This document shows positions 26,541-35,451 of a stretch of DNA of 64,000 bases, piece by piece; within the stretch, counting starts at the first letter, position 1; the number at the start of each line of letters is the position of its first letter. The position numbers were made by a program, and so were the translations under genes. Origin of the DNA: an uncultured Bradyrhizobium sp. Lineage in GTDB: Bacteria; Pseudomonadota; Alphaproteobacteria; Rhizobiales; Xanthobacteraceae. The stretch covers positions 1 through 64,000 of the forward strand of contig NZ_CAKZJO010000107.1 of assembly GCF_936943645.1 (NCBI RefSeq). The letters are read 5' to 3'. The notes under the pieces are model-generated. The model did no database searches. It was not told where the DNA came from and worked only from the letters and a program-made list of their open reading frames with translations.

Positions 26541-28910
26541 TCAGAACTTGAAGTTGGCGAACGCCCGCACTCCGATGCCGGGCATCAGCACCTCGTCCTT
26601 GGTGTAGGACACCGAGTTGCGAATGTTCTCGTTGAGGAGATTGTTGCCGACGATGCCGGCCATCATCTCGCGCGCGCCGAACCAGTTGCGATCGAGCTTG
26701 GTCTTGTAGCTGATTTCGGCCTTCAGCAGATTGTAACCCGCCGTCGGCGTCTCCGCGATCACAGCGACGTTGCTCTGCGCGAACGCATGCAGCAGGTTGA
26801 CCCGCATCAGCCAGTTGTCGTCGCGCCAGAACACGCCGCCGCCCATTCGCATGGGGGGAATCCGCGGCACGTTGGTGCCGTCGCTGAAGGTGGCGCGGAC
26901 CATGTCGAACTGGTTCTCGATGCCCCAGATGCCGCCCTGGAATGCGCCGACGTCGAGCTGCGACTGGAATTCGCCGCCGCGGAAATTGGCGTTGCGCTGC
27001 GAGTAGACGGCCTGGTTCAGCTCGGCGCCCGGCGTGCCGCAGGAGGCGAAGTCGTCGTCGCAGGACACGCCGGTGAGGCGGCGATAGATGAAATTGTCGA
27101 AATGCGTGTAGTACACCGTCGCCTCGAAGCGGAACGGCCCCGTTGCCCGGCGGACGCCGAGCTCGACCGACTTCGCGGTCTCGATGGTGAGATTGGGATT
27201 GCCGATGTCGAACGTCGCCGTCGCGTCATGACCGCCGCGCGAGAACAATTCGGCCGCCTTCGGCGCGCGCTCGACATATTGCGCGGTGATGCTGCCGACC
27301 ATGCCGCCCGGCAGGTCCTGCAGCAGCCCGATGCTGCCGCTCTTCGGCGTGAAGGACGGATTGCGCGAGATCGCCGCCTGCGGCGTACCGTCGGGCAGAT
27401 AGTCCGCTGGAAAATCCGGCGTCGTGCCGTGCAGCTCGACATGCTCGATGCGGCCGGCGACCTGCGCCCGCGTCGCTTCCGTGAACTTGAACTCGTTGAA
27501 GGCGTAGCCGGCAACGCGGTTGCTGTTGTTCGGGTCCCACAACCCGTTGAACAGCGTGCCGGGATTGTCCGGGCTCGGCGCGCTCAATTCCTGATGCCCG
27601 ACCTGGAAGCCCAGCGCCGTGGTCACCTCGGCGAAGCGCGCGTTGAACGGCATCAGCTGCACCTCGGTGCGGATCTCCTGCTCTTTGTTGGTGAAGGTCT
27701 GGCGGATGCCGTCGCTGTTGAGGTCGGTGGGATCGGCAAGGCCGATCTCGTTGTGCCGATAGTCGGTCGCGCCGGCCCAGAAGCGGACCGTGTCGATCGC
27801 GGCCGCATCGGGGTGGTATTCGCCCTTGACGTTGATCTTGGTCTGGTGGCCGTCGATCCGCGTCTTGTGGTCGGCGCCGTCGATGCCGGGGATGTGGTAG
27901 AGCGAGTCGTTCTGGGTGATCGACGCGCCGATATAGCCGCCCTGGAAGAAGTAGGAGCCGCCGATCGAGGCGCCGTCCGAGCGCGTCGCCGAATTCGGCT
28001 GGCGGCCGTTCACGGGGCGCGACTGGTCGTTCAGGTAGGGATAGCTCGGAATGGAATAGTCCGAGGTGGTGCGGCCGTAGGCGTCGGCGTGGAAGGCAAA
28101 ATTGCCGCCGCCGGTATCGAGCAGCACGCCGCTTTCGACGCCGCGGTCGACCGAAGAGAACGCGGTGCGCGTCTCTGCGGTGACGCAAGGCGAGGTCGCG
28201 GCGCCTGCGAGCGGCGCCTTGGTCGGCAGGCCGTAAGCCTGGAACGACGGTGCGCAGGACGGCAGCGCATCCGGAATCCGGCTATTGGTGGCGCTGACGA
28301 CGCCGCCGATCGAGGTCGAGCCGTAGCGCAATGCGGCCGGCCCGCGCACCACTTCGACCTGGTTGGTCGCCAGCGGATCGATCGGGACGAAATGATCCTC
28401 GCCGAGGTCGGAGGCGCCGCCGGAATTGGTGCCGTTCTCGACGATGCCGACGCGGTTGACGTCGAGACCCCTGATGATCGGCCGGCTGGAGGCGCCGGGT
28501 GCGAAGCCCGATCCGGTGATGCCGGGCTTGGAAAACAGCAGATCGCCGAGCTGGCCGCCGCCCTCGCGGCGGATCTCCTCGTTCGGCACCACGGTGACCG
28601 TCGCGAACTGGTTGGTCACGATGGGCAACTGGCCCTGCTGGGGTGCGGCGGGCGCGGAGCTTGCCGGCGTTGCGTCCGCCGTTTGCTCGCGGTTGCGCGC
28701 CCGTGCGGTCCGCGTGCCGCGGCCTGCGTTGCGGGACGGCACCACCGCACTGCGCACGATCGGGCTAGGGGCCGTCACGGTGACGGCGGGGATCTCGGTC
28801 GACGATGTGTCCTGCGCAGGTGTTTGGGCGAAAGCGGGCGTGGCGGCGGCGCCGAGCAGGAGCAGGCTTGCTCCGCCAAGACGCTGCGCGCGTCGCGATT
28901 GAAATGACAT
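26541..28910 (-). CDS. TonB-dependent outer-membrane receptor, probably zinc or other metal uptake
   Basis: The product is a 789-residue receptor. A signal peptide (SFQSRRAQRLGGASLLLLGAAATPAFA) is followed by a TonB-box-like region (TEIPAVTVTAP) and a low-complexity A/R/T-rich linker. The plug domain is TVVPNEEIRREGGGQLGDLLFSKPGITGSGFAPGASSRPIIRGLDVNRVGIVENG, and a 22-strand-type barrel ends in the terminal phenylalanine RAFANFKF. An extracellular loop with CDDDFASCG has a likely disulphide and acidic metal ligands. The start 28910 places the signal peptide correctly; the frame to 28997 is rejected. With the DUF2946 gene upstream and a Zur-like palindrome before that, zinc uptake (ZnuD-like) is the best guess. 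Confidence 0.88.
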   Translation of the reverse strand: MSFQSRRAQRLGGASLLLLGAAATPAFAQTPAQDTSSTEIPAVTVTAPSPIVRSAVVPSRNAGRGTRTARARNREQTADATPASSAPAAPQQGQLPIVTNQFATVTVVPNEEIRREGGGQLGDLLFSKPGITGSGFAPGASSRPIIRGLDVNRVGIVENGTNSGGASDLGEDHFVPIDPLATNQVEVVRGPAALRYGSTSIGGVVSATNSRIPDALPSCAPSFQAYGLPTKAPLAGAATSPCVTAETRTAFSSVDRGVESGVLLDTGGGNFAFHADAYGRTTSDYSIPSYPYLNDQSRPVNGRQPNSATRSDGASIGGSYFFQGGYIGASITQNDSLYHIPGIDGADHKTRIDGHQTKINVKGEYHPDAAAIDTVRFWAGATDYRHNEIGLADPTDLNSDGIRQTFTNKEQEIRTEVQLMPFNARFAEVTTALGFQVGHQELSAPSPDNPGTLFNGLWDPNNSNRVAGYAFNEFKFTEATRAQVAGRIEHVELHGTTPDFPADYLPDGTPQAAISRNPSFTPKSGSIGLLQDLPGGMVGSITAQYVERAPKAAELFSRGGHDATATFDIGNPNLTIETAKSVELGVRRATGPFRFEATVYYTHFDNFIYRRLTGVSCDDDFASCGTPGAELNQAVYSQRNANFRGGEFQSQLDVGAFQGGIWGIENQFDMVRATFSDGTNVPRIPPMRMGGGVFWRDDNWLMRVNLLHAFAQSNVAVIAETPTAGYNLLKAEISYKTKLDRNWFGAREMMAGIVGNNLLNENIRNSVSYTKDEVLMPGIGVRAFANFKF

Positions 28911-29054
28911 GATCCTGATTCCAGTCAGGCGCCGTCCGCATGTGATGTGCTGATCGGAGGCGGCCTGCCGTCGCGGCGCGACGGAATTCGACTTCAACGG
29001 ATCCCAGGCCTTCGCCTGAAAGCGGCGAGGCTGGGTGTGATCAAGCGTTGGAGG

Positions 29055-29471
29055 TCAGGATGCGGGAGGAGCGCGCGGCTGAAATGCCGTGCCGGCCGAT
29101 TTCAGATGGAGAAACTCGGCATCGGTGGTGCGGTAGAGCAGGTCGATCGCATGCGGAAGCTGCAACAGGGGCGGCGTCGCGAACAGGATCGTGCCTGCCA
29201 TCGCGACCAATGCGCAGATCGCGCAATTATCCTCGCCCGGATGCTCGTGGTCGGGGCTTGTGGGCGATTGCTTCTGCACCCCGGCCCGATCGACCGCAGC
29301 AACGTTCCTGACGCCGTCCTTGGCACTGTTGGTCTGCTGAAGCGCGGCCTGGGCCAGCGGCGCAGCCTGCGCGAACCAATGGCTGTGGCCGAACGTCAGC
29401 GCGAACTGCACCAGCATCGCGAACAACGCGAGCCGGGCGCCGTGCCTGATATTCGACCGGAACCACTTCAT
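29055..29471 (-). CDS. DUF2946 family membrane-associated protein
   Basis: The 138-residue protein has an N-terminal hydrophobic segment (GARLALFAMLVQFALTFGHSHWF) and a central histidine/cysteine region (SPDHEHPGEDNCAICALVAMAGTILFA) with the CxxC-like CAIC inside a second hydrophobic stretch. This is the DUF2946 pattern, which commonly accompanies metal-responsive TonB receptors. The His/Cys-rich segment could bind a metal in the periplasm. It is transcribed toward the receptor gene with 144 bases between them, downstream of the palindrome at 29516. The biochemical function is unknown. Confidence 0.85.
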   Translation of the reverse strand: MKWFRSNIRHGARLALFAMLVQFALTFGHSHWFAQAAPLAQAALQQTNSAKDGVRNVAAVDRAGVQKQSPTSPDHEHPGEDNCAICALVAMAGTILFATPPLLQLPHAIDLLYRTTDAEFLHLKSAGTAFQPRAPPAS

Positions 29472-29515
29472 CGGAAAAAGCTACCCCCACATCGCGAGGC
29501 GCCCGCCTTGGCGTC

Positions 29516-29538
29516 GCGATGTTATAATGTAACATCGC
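29516..29538. promoter_or_regulatory. Perfect palindrome, candidate Zur box
   Basis: GCGATGTTA and TAACATCGC form a perfect nine-base inverted repeat around TAATG. It lies 45 bases upstream of the DUF2946 start. The GTTATA...TAAC core resembles Fur-family Zur operators of Alphaproteobacteria. Zinc control of the DUF2946-receptor unit is inference from motif and function. Confidence 0.6.
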
Positions 29539-29619
29539 TCGACCCGTTGGCGGATGTCAACGACCCTCAAGCCGGCCAGTGCGGGTGGCGGGCTGATGTG
29601 GCGTTCGGGCAACGGAGCG

Positions 29620-31683
29620 TTACCGCCCCTCGCGCACCCAGGTCGCCGCAAACGCACCCAGCAGCAGCAGAAGGCCGATCAGGCCGGCAAAGATCGGCAA
29701 CACGCCGACGCCCTTCACCACGCTGGCATCGCGCATCCGCACGCCCATCCAGCCGTCGCCGGCAAAGACGCTGGCCGAACGCACCGGGAGGATGCGCGGC
29801 AGCTCGACGCTGGTGCCGCTGGCCACCCGCACGGCGTTGCCGCCGGTCGCCTGGGTGAGCGGCTTCAATGTGTCGGTGGTGGAGGTGACCTCCGAAAACT
29901 CCTTCGGATTGGTCGGGCCGACATTGATCAGCGCCTTCAGCGTACCGTCGGTGGCCTGCCACAGCCCGAGCTCGCTCGCCGGCAGGTTGGCCCGCCATTC
30001 GCCGGGCTCGCCGGGGCTCAGCGTCAAATCGCGCGACACGCCGGACGGCGAGGTCACGCTCACTGGCTGGACGCTGTCCGCCATGGTCTGGCGCACCACG
30101 ACGAGATCCTTGCCTTGCACCTGCAGACGCAGCGCTTCCTCGTCCAGATCAGGCTGCTTCATCAGCCAGTGCGACATCCGCCGCAGCAGGTCCAGGTGCG
30201 GCCCGCCGCCCTCATAGCCGCGCGCCCACAGCCAGATGTGATCCGACAGCAGCAGCGCGACGCGGCCCTCGCCGAAGCGCGACAGGAACAGAAGCGGCTT
30301 GCCGTCCGCCCCCGTCATCACCGGCGGGTTGACGGAATTACGGGTGTCGACCGTGCGGAAGAACCGGCTCCAGCGCGGCGGCTCGGAGGCCGAACCCTCC
30401 AGTCCGCGCGTGACGGGATGGCGTCTGCCGACGTCGGACAGATGCGCGTAGAACGGCTTCTCGGTCACGCCGACCGGCTCGGCCGGCAGCACCGAATCCA
30501 GCGGCGTACGCCAGATGCTGGTGTTGGAGGCGTAGTCGGGGCCGGCCGAGACCAGCACGGCGCCGCCCGAGCGCACATAGCGCGCGATATTGTCGAAATA
30601 GGCAATCGGCAGCACGCCCTGGCGAGCATAGCGGTCGAAGATGATCAGCTGGAATTCATTGATCTTCTGCTGGAACAGCTCGCGGGTCGGAAACGCGATC
30701 AGCGACAATTCGTTGATCGGCGTGCCGTCCTGCTTCTCCGGCGGACGCAGAATGGTGAAATGCACGAGATCGACGCTGGCGTCGGACTTCAGGAGATTGC
30801 GCCAGGTGCGCTCGCCGGAATGCGGCTCGCCCGAGACCAGCAGGACGCGGAGCTTGTCGCGCACGCCGTCGATGGCGACGACCGCGCGGTTGTTCACCGG
30901 CGTCAATTCTCGCTCGAGCGGGGAGGCCTCGATCTCGACGATGTTCGGGCCGGCGTGTTTGATGTCGACGTCGACGCTCGCGCTCTGGCCGCTCGAGAGC
31001 GTGCGCTCGTTGATAACCTCGCCGTCCCTGCGGATCGTGACCTTGGCGCGCTCGCCCGTGACGCCCTGGTCGTCGAGGCGGTAGGAGATGGTCTGGGTCT
31101 GGCCGACGATGCCGAAGCGCGGCGCGGCCGTGATCGCGATGCGCCGGTCCCGCTCGTCCTTTTGGCCGGTGATCAGCGCATGCACCGGCGCCTGGAAGCC
31201 GAGCGCGGCGGCATTCGCCGGAATGTCGTGGACGCGGCCGTCGGTGATCAGGAACGCGCCGGCGACGCGGTCGACCGGAACGTCCGACAAGGCCGAGGCA
31301 AGCGCGCCGAACAGTTTTGTGCCGTCGGTCTCGCCGTCGGCCTGCCCGGCATCGACGACACGCACCTCGAGCCCCTTGATCTTCTTCAGGTTGTCGACCA
31401 GCGCTTCCTGCGCCTGCGCGGCCTCGCGATTGCGGTTGCCGAAATTCTGGCTCGGGCTCTTGTCGACGACGACGGCTGCGACCGAGGTCAGGGGCTCGCG
31501 CTCCTCGCGGGTGAAGGAGGGATTGGCGAGCGCGAGCAGGAACAGCGCCAGCGCGGCCACGCGCACGGCAGCGCCGCGCGCGCGTGCCACCAGCAGCACG
31601 AGCGCGATGACGACGATCGCGGCGAGCGCGAGCCACAGCACGATCGCGGGGACAAGCGGCGTGAATGCGATGCCGTAGTTCAT
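29620..31683 (-). CDS. Bat-type membrane protein with glutamine amidotransferase-like domain
   Basis: The 687-residue protein has two N-terminal membrane helices (LVPAIVLWLALAAIVVIALVLLVARARGAAVRVAALALFLLAL) and one at the C-terminus (VLPIFAGLIGLLLLLGAFAATWV). Between them lies a VWA-like start (VAAVVVDKSPSQNFG, FLITDGRVHDIP). A class I GATase-like fold follows (LIIFDRYARQGVLPIAYFDNIARYVRSGGAVLVSAG, LLFLSRFGEGRVALLLSDHIWLW). It is the last gene of the MoxR operon. Such large proteins usually act with MoxR/DUF58 partners in envelope or stress functions. The catalytic cysteine of true amidotransferases is not seen. Confidence 0.8.
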   Translation of the reverse strand: MNYGIAFTPLVPAIVLWLALAAIVVIALVLLVARARGAAVRVAALALFLLALANPSFTREEREPLTSVAAVVVDKSPSQNFGNRNREAAQAQEALVDNLKKIKGLEVRVVDAGQADGETDGTKLFGALASALSDVPVDRVAGAFLITDGRVHDIPANAAALGFQAPVHALITGQKDERDRRIAITAAPRFGIVGQTQTISYRLDDQGVTGERAKVTIRRDGEVINERTLSSGQSASVDVDIKHAGPNIVEIEASPLERELTPVNNRAVVAIDGVRDKLRVLLVSGEPHSGERTWRNLLKSDASVDLVHFTILRPPEKQDGTPINELSLIAFPTRELFQQKINEFQLIIFDRYARQGVLPIAYFDNIARYVRSGGAVLVSAGPDYASNTSIWRTPLDSVLPAEPVGVTEKPFYAHLSDVGRRHPVTRGLEGSASEPPRWSRFFRTVDTRNSVNPPVMTGADGKPLLFLSRFGEGRVALLLSDHIWLWARGYEGGGPHLDLLRRMSHWLMKQPDLDEEALRLQVQGKDLVVVRQTMADSVQPVSVTSPSGVSRDLTLSPGEPGEWRANLPASELGLWQATDGTLKALINVGPTNPKEFSEVTSTTDTLKPLTQATGGNAVRVASGTSVELPRILPVRSASVFAGDGWMGVRMRDASVVKGVGVLPIFAGLIGLLLLLGAFAATWVREGR

Positions 31684-31690
31684 ATCGATC

Positions 31691-34507
31691 CTATTGCCCC
31701 AGCCGTTCGATCAGGGCCGGTGCGTGCACCTGGTCGGCCTTGTAGTTGCCGGTCAGCGTGTACATCACGATGTTGGCGCCGGCGCGGTAGGCGAATTCGC
31801 GCTGGCGGGTGTCGCCGCCGGTCACCGGCAGCATCGCCTGGCCGTCGGGCCGCACGGCCCAGGCGCCGGCAAGATCGTTCGAGGTGATGATGATCGGCGA
31901 GACACCGTCGCCGCCGCGCGCCGGCCGCTGTGCGCTGTCCTCGTCCTCGTCTTCGCGCGGCAGGGTCTCGACCCAGGTCTGGCCGGTCACGAAGCGGCCG
32001 GGGAAGTCGCGCAGAAGATAGAAGGTCTTGGTCAGCACGTGCTCGCGCGGTACCGGCTCGAGCTCGGGCACGTCGAGCGAGGACAGGATCTCGCGCAGCG
32101 TCTGCATGCCCGGGGTCTGCGCCGCGCCGTTCGCGCCGGGCGGTGCCTCGATCGCGTCGCGGGTGTCGAACAGCACGGTGCCGCCCTGCTTCATGTAGGC
32201 GTCGATCTTGTTGATGGCGTCCTGCGGCGGCTTCGGCGCGCCCGGCACGATCGGCCAGTAGATCAGCGGGAAGAAGGCGAGCTCGTCGCGCGCGGGGTCG
32301 ATCCCGACGGGGTCGCCGGCCTCGAGCGCGGTGCGCTGCGCCAGAAACAGCGTCAGTCCGGACATGCCGGCCTTGACGATGGAATCGACGTCGGCATTGC
32401 CTGTCACGACATAGGCGAGGCGGGTCTGCGCCGTCGCTCTCATCGCGAAATCGTCCGCGGCGCTGTCGGCGCGTGACGGCGTCGGCGCGAGCGCGACGAG
32501 GCCCGCAAACACGAGGCCGAGGACGATCATGGCGGGCGCGGCGCGGCGGCGCAGCAGCGCGGCAATCCCGCCGCCGAGCACCGCGACGATGATGGCGTCG
32601 ATCAGGAACAGCGCGAGCGCCGTCGACAGCAGCCAGCCGCGCAAGTCCCGCGGCTCGGCATTGGTGTAGGTGGCGTGCCGGGCGCGCAGGCTCGCTGTGT
32701 TGAGGGCCGCGATGCGGTCGGCGGCAGCAAGCGTGTTCACGGCGAGCGGTCCTTCGGCGGGACCATAGAAGCCCGGCGGATGATCTGATGTGGCGCGGTC
32801 GCGATAGTCCGCAGGGAGGGGCTTGGCGGTCGCCGGCGGCGGGCCGAACGCGCCAAAGCCGTCGAGGATGTGCAGCGGCGCCACCGTCTCGGTGGTCGCT
32901 TCGCTGGCGACGCCGGCGCCGGGCTTGGACGTGTAGCCGGACATGTCGACCACCCGCCGCAGCATTTCGACGAAGGTGCCCGACATCGGCAGGTCAGACC
33001 AGCGCATGTCGGCGCTGACGTGGAACAGGCTGACCAGGCCCTTGCCGCGATGCTCGCCGGTGACGAGCGGCGTGCCGTCTTCGAGCGAGGCCCAGCTCTT
33101 GGTGGCGAGCACGGCATCCGGCTCGGCCAGCACCTGGCGGCTCACGGTGACGTCCTTGGGGACCGCAACGCCGGCGAACGGGCCGTCGCCCGCGAAAGAG
33201 GCGAGATGCTGCGGCTTCTCCCAGGTCAGGCTGCCGCCGAGCGTGCGGCCGCCCTTGCGCAGCTTGACCGGCACGAGATCGTCCTCGGCCTGCGCCAGGC
33301 GGGGCCCAGCGAACCGCACCAGCACGCCGCCCTGGTCGATCCAGGCATTGAGGCGCTCGCGCAGCTCCGGGGCGATGGTGCCGACATCGGCGAGGATGAT
33401 CATCGGCAGCTTCTGGTCCAGAAACTGTGTGATGCCCTGCTGCGGCGAGCCCTTGTCGGCAAGCCTGACGTCGGCGAACGGCGCCAGCGCGCGCGTGAGA
33501 TAGAAGGTCGGCGCCAGCAGCGGCTGCGCGGTCTCGCTGGTCGAGCCCGAGACGATGCCGATGGCGCGGCGGCGCCAGCGCTTGTCGAGCAGCTGCACCG
33601 CGCCGGCGGAGCGCTCGCCCGAGATTTCGAGCCGGGTGATGTCGTTGCGCAGCTCGACCGGCAGGTCGAATGCGGCCTCGGTCTCCTTGTCCTGCGGGCC
33701 GAACGAGAAACGCGCTTCGCCGATCGGCGAGGCCTTCTGGTCCAGCGCGCGTACGGTGCCCATGGCGATGCCGCTGTCGGTGCGCAGTACCTTCACGGTC
33801 ATCTTTGCCGCCGCGTTCTCGGCCGCGACCAGCGCCAGCGGCGCGGAGGTGCCGCCTTCGAAGATGGTCAGGCTGCGCTCGCCGATGGTCTTGCCGAGAC
33901 CGGCCACGAACTCCTCGCCGCGGCCGGTGTCGACGCCGTCGGACAGCCAGGCGATCTCGCAATCGCCGGTCGCCTTGAGAAAGCGGTCGACCGCGGCCAG
34001 CGTCTCCACACGATCGATCGAATAGGCCTTCGGCGCGAGCTGGCGCAGCGCGACGCGCGCGGCGCCCGCCGGCATCAGCGTGATGTCGCGGTTCGGCTCG
34101 GACAGCGGCACCAGCGCGATGGCGCGGCGGTCGTTGTCGGCATTGGCGATCAGCTCGTCGGCGGCCCTGATCCTGACGTCCCAGTGCGAGGCTGCGCTCC
34201 AGCCATCGTCGAGCATGATCATCAGCGGCGCCTTGCTGCCGGCAAGCCCGGTTTGCGGATTCCAGATCGGGCCGGCGGCGGCAAAGATGACGAGGGCTGC
34301 GGCGAGTAGGCGGAGCGCGGTCAACCACCACGGCGTTCGCGACGGCGTCTCTTCGCGCGGGGCGATGTCGAACAGCAGGCGTGTCGGCGGAAACTCGATG
34401 CGGCGCGGCCGCGGCGGCATCACGCGCAGCAGCCACCACAGCACCGGAAGGCTGACCAGGCCGATCAGGAGCAGCGGTTCGGTGAAGGCGAGCGGCAGTC
34501 CCATCAT
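31691..34507 (-). CDS. DUF4159 protein with N-terminal BatA domain
   Basis: This 938-residue membrane protein begins with the BatA-type N-terminus (LPLAFTEPLLLIGLVSLPVLWWLLRVMPPRPRRIEFPPTRLLFDI). A von Willebrand-like periplasmic/cytosolic domain follows (LMIMLDDGWSAASHWDVRIRAADELI), then a mid-protein pair of helices (about 620-690). The C-terminal DUF4159 domain runs RLAYVVTGNADVDSIVKAGMSGLTLFLAQRTAL...GGTVLFDTRDA...PGRFVTGQTWVE. It overlaps the DUF58 gene upstream by four bases and precedes the GATase-like gene by seven. The role within the Bat-type complex is not known in detail. Confidence 0.88.
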   Translation of the reverse strand: MMGLPLAFTEPLLLIGLVSLPVLWWLLRVMPPRPRRIEFPPTRLLFDIAPREETPSRTPWWLTALRLLAAALVIFAAAGPIWNPQTGLAGSKAPLMIMLDDGWSAASHWDVRIRAADELIANADNDRRAIALVPLSEPNRDITLMPAGAARVALRQLAPKAYSIDRVETLAAVDRFLKATGDCEIAWLSDGVDTGRGEEFVAGLGKTIGERSLTIFEGGTSAPLALVAAENAAAKMTVKVLRTDSGIAMGTVRALDQKASPIGEARFSFGPQDKETEAAFDLPVELRNDITRLEISGERSAGAVQLLDKRWRRRAIGIVSGSTSETAQPLLAPTFYLTRALAPFADVRLADKGSPQQGITQFLDQKLPMIILADVGTIAPELRERLNAWIDQGGVLVRFAGPRLAQAEDDLVPVKLRKGGRTLGGSLTWEKPQHLASFAGDGPFAGVAVPKDVTVSRQVLAEPDAVLATKSWASLEDGTPLVTGEHRGKGLVSLFHVSADMRWSDLPMSGTFVEMLRRVVDMSGYTSKPGAGVASEATTETVAPLHILDGFGAFGPPPATAKPLPADYRDRATSDHPPGFYGPAEGPLAVNTLAAADRIAALNTASLRARHATYTNAEPRDLRGWLLSTALALFLIDAIIVAVLGGGIAALLRRRAAPAMIVLGLVFAGLVALAPTPSRADSAADDFAMRATAQTRLAYVVTGNADVDSIVKAGMSGLTLFLAQRTALEAGDPVGIDPARDELAFFPLIYWPIVPGAPKPPQDAINKIDAYMKQGGTVLFDTRDAIEAPPGANGAAQTPGMQTLREILSSLDVPELEPVPREHVLTKTFYLLRDFPGRFVTGQTWVETLPREDEDEDSAQRPARGGDGVSPIIITSNDLAGAWAVRPDGQAMLPVTGGDTRQREFAYRAGANIVMYTLTGNYKADQVHAPALIERLGQ

Positions 34508-35451
34508 GCGGCCGGCCCCGCCTTGATCGTGGTGATGCGCGTGCCCGACTTGCTCACCTGCATGCCGGCATGCAGGAATAGCAGCAGCTCGGCCGCGGAG
34601 CGGTCGGTGGCGTGCGTGGTGAACAGCCAGTCGAGCTTGTTGGTCTCGGCGCGGATCTGGTCGCGGTGCAATGCGAGCCGCGCGGTATAATCCTGCGCCC
34701 AGCTCTCGGCGCGGCCGGCGGTGATGACGCCAAAGCCCTCGGGCTCGACGAACTCGACGCGTCCGGAATAGGGGAAGCTCTCTTCGGCGGGATCGACGAT
34801 TTGCACCAGCGTGCCATGCGCGCCCGAGCCGGAGAGCCCTGCGAGGGTGGTCCTGATCTCGGAGATCGGCGACCAGAAATCCGACAGCACGATGGTTTCG
34901 GCCAGCGCCGCGGGGACGAAGGACGGCGGCAGGCTCAGCCTGTCGGCATCGTCATGCAGCATCGCCTGCGCCATCTTGTCGATGACGCTGCCGCTCGCGG
35001 TCGGCGCCATCAGTCCGGGAATGCCGACGCGCTCGCCGCCCGACACCAGCAGCTCGGCCAGCGCGAAGGCGACGATCAGCGTGCGCTCCAGCTTGGACTC
35101 ACGTGCGGTCTTCGAGGCGAACGCCATCGACGGCGAGCGGTCGGGCCAGATCCAGACCGTGTGCGAGGCTTCCCATTCGAGCTCGCGGACATAGAGATGG
35201 TCGTCGCGCGCCGAGCGGCGCCAGTCGACGTTCTGCGCCGGCTCGCCCGAGACGAAGCGGCGGTATTGCCAGAAATTCTCCCCGGAGCCGGCGCGGCGCC
35301 GGCCGTGCAGGCCGTGGATGACGTTGGCGGCGATGCGGCGGGCCTCGAGCACCAGGCGCGGCAAGGAGGCTGCGAGCGTGCGGCTTTCGCCATCGGCACG
35401 TCGGATCGCGATGATCTCCTTCGCTGTGTGCCCGGTCTCTGCGGCCATCAA
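34504..35451 (-). CDS. DUF58 domain protein
   Basis: The 315-residue protein has the DUF58 signature HGRRRAGSGENFWQYRRFVSGEPAQNVDWRRSARDDHLYVRELEWE, followed by a VWA-like region (HTVWIWPDRSPSMAFAS). DUF58 proteins are partners of MoxR AAA ATPases. Start and stop overlap the neighbouring genes by four bases, so the three genes are translationally coupled. Confidence 0.92.
   Translation of the reverse strand: MMAAETGHTAKEIIAIRRADGESRTLAASLPRLVLEARRIAANVIHGLHGRRRAGSGENFWQYRRFVSGEPAQNVDWRRSARDDHLYVRELEWEASHTVWIWPDRSPSMAFASKTARESKLERTLIVAFALAELLVSGGERVGIPGLMAPTASGSVIDKMAQAMLHDDADRLSLPPSFVPAALAETIVLSDFWSPISEIRTTLAGLSGSGAHGTLVQIVDPAEESFPYSGRVEFVEPEGFGVITAGRAESWAQDYTARLALHRDQIRAETNKLDWLFTTHATDRSAAELLLFLHAGMQVSKSGTRITTIKAGPAA

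Noticed and set aside
26424..28907. An 827-residue forward frame opposite the TonB receptor
   Set aside because: No recognisable domain; it begins in a palindromic repeat. The receptor on the reverse strand has signal, plug and terminal Phe.
29554..31887. A 777-residue forward frame opposite the GATase-like protein gene
   Set aside because: Composition is typical of antisense translation in GC-rich DNA, and the reverse-strand gene has membrane helices and operon context.
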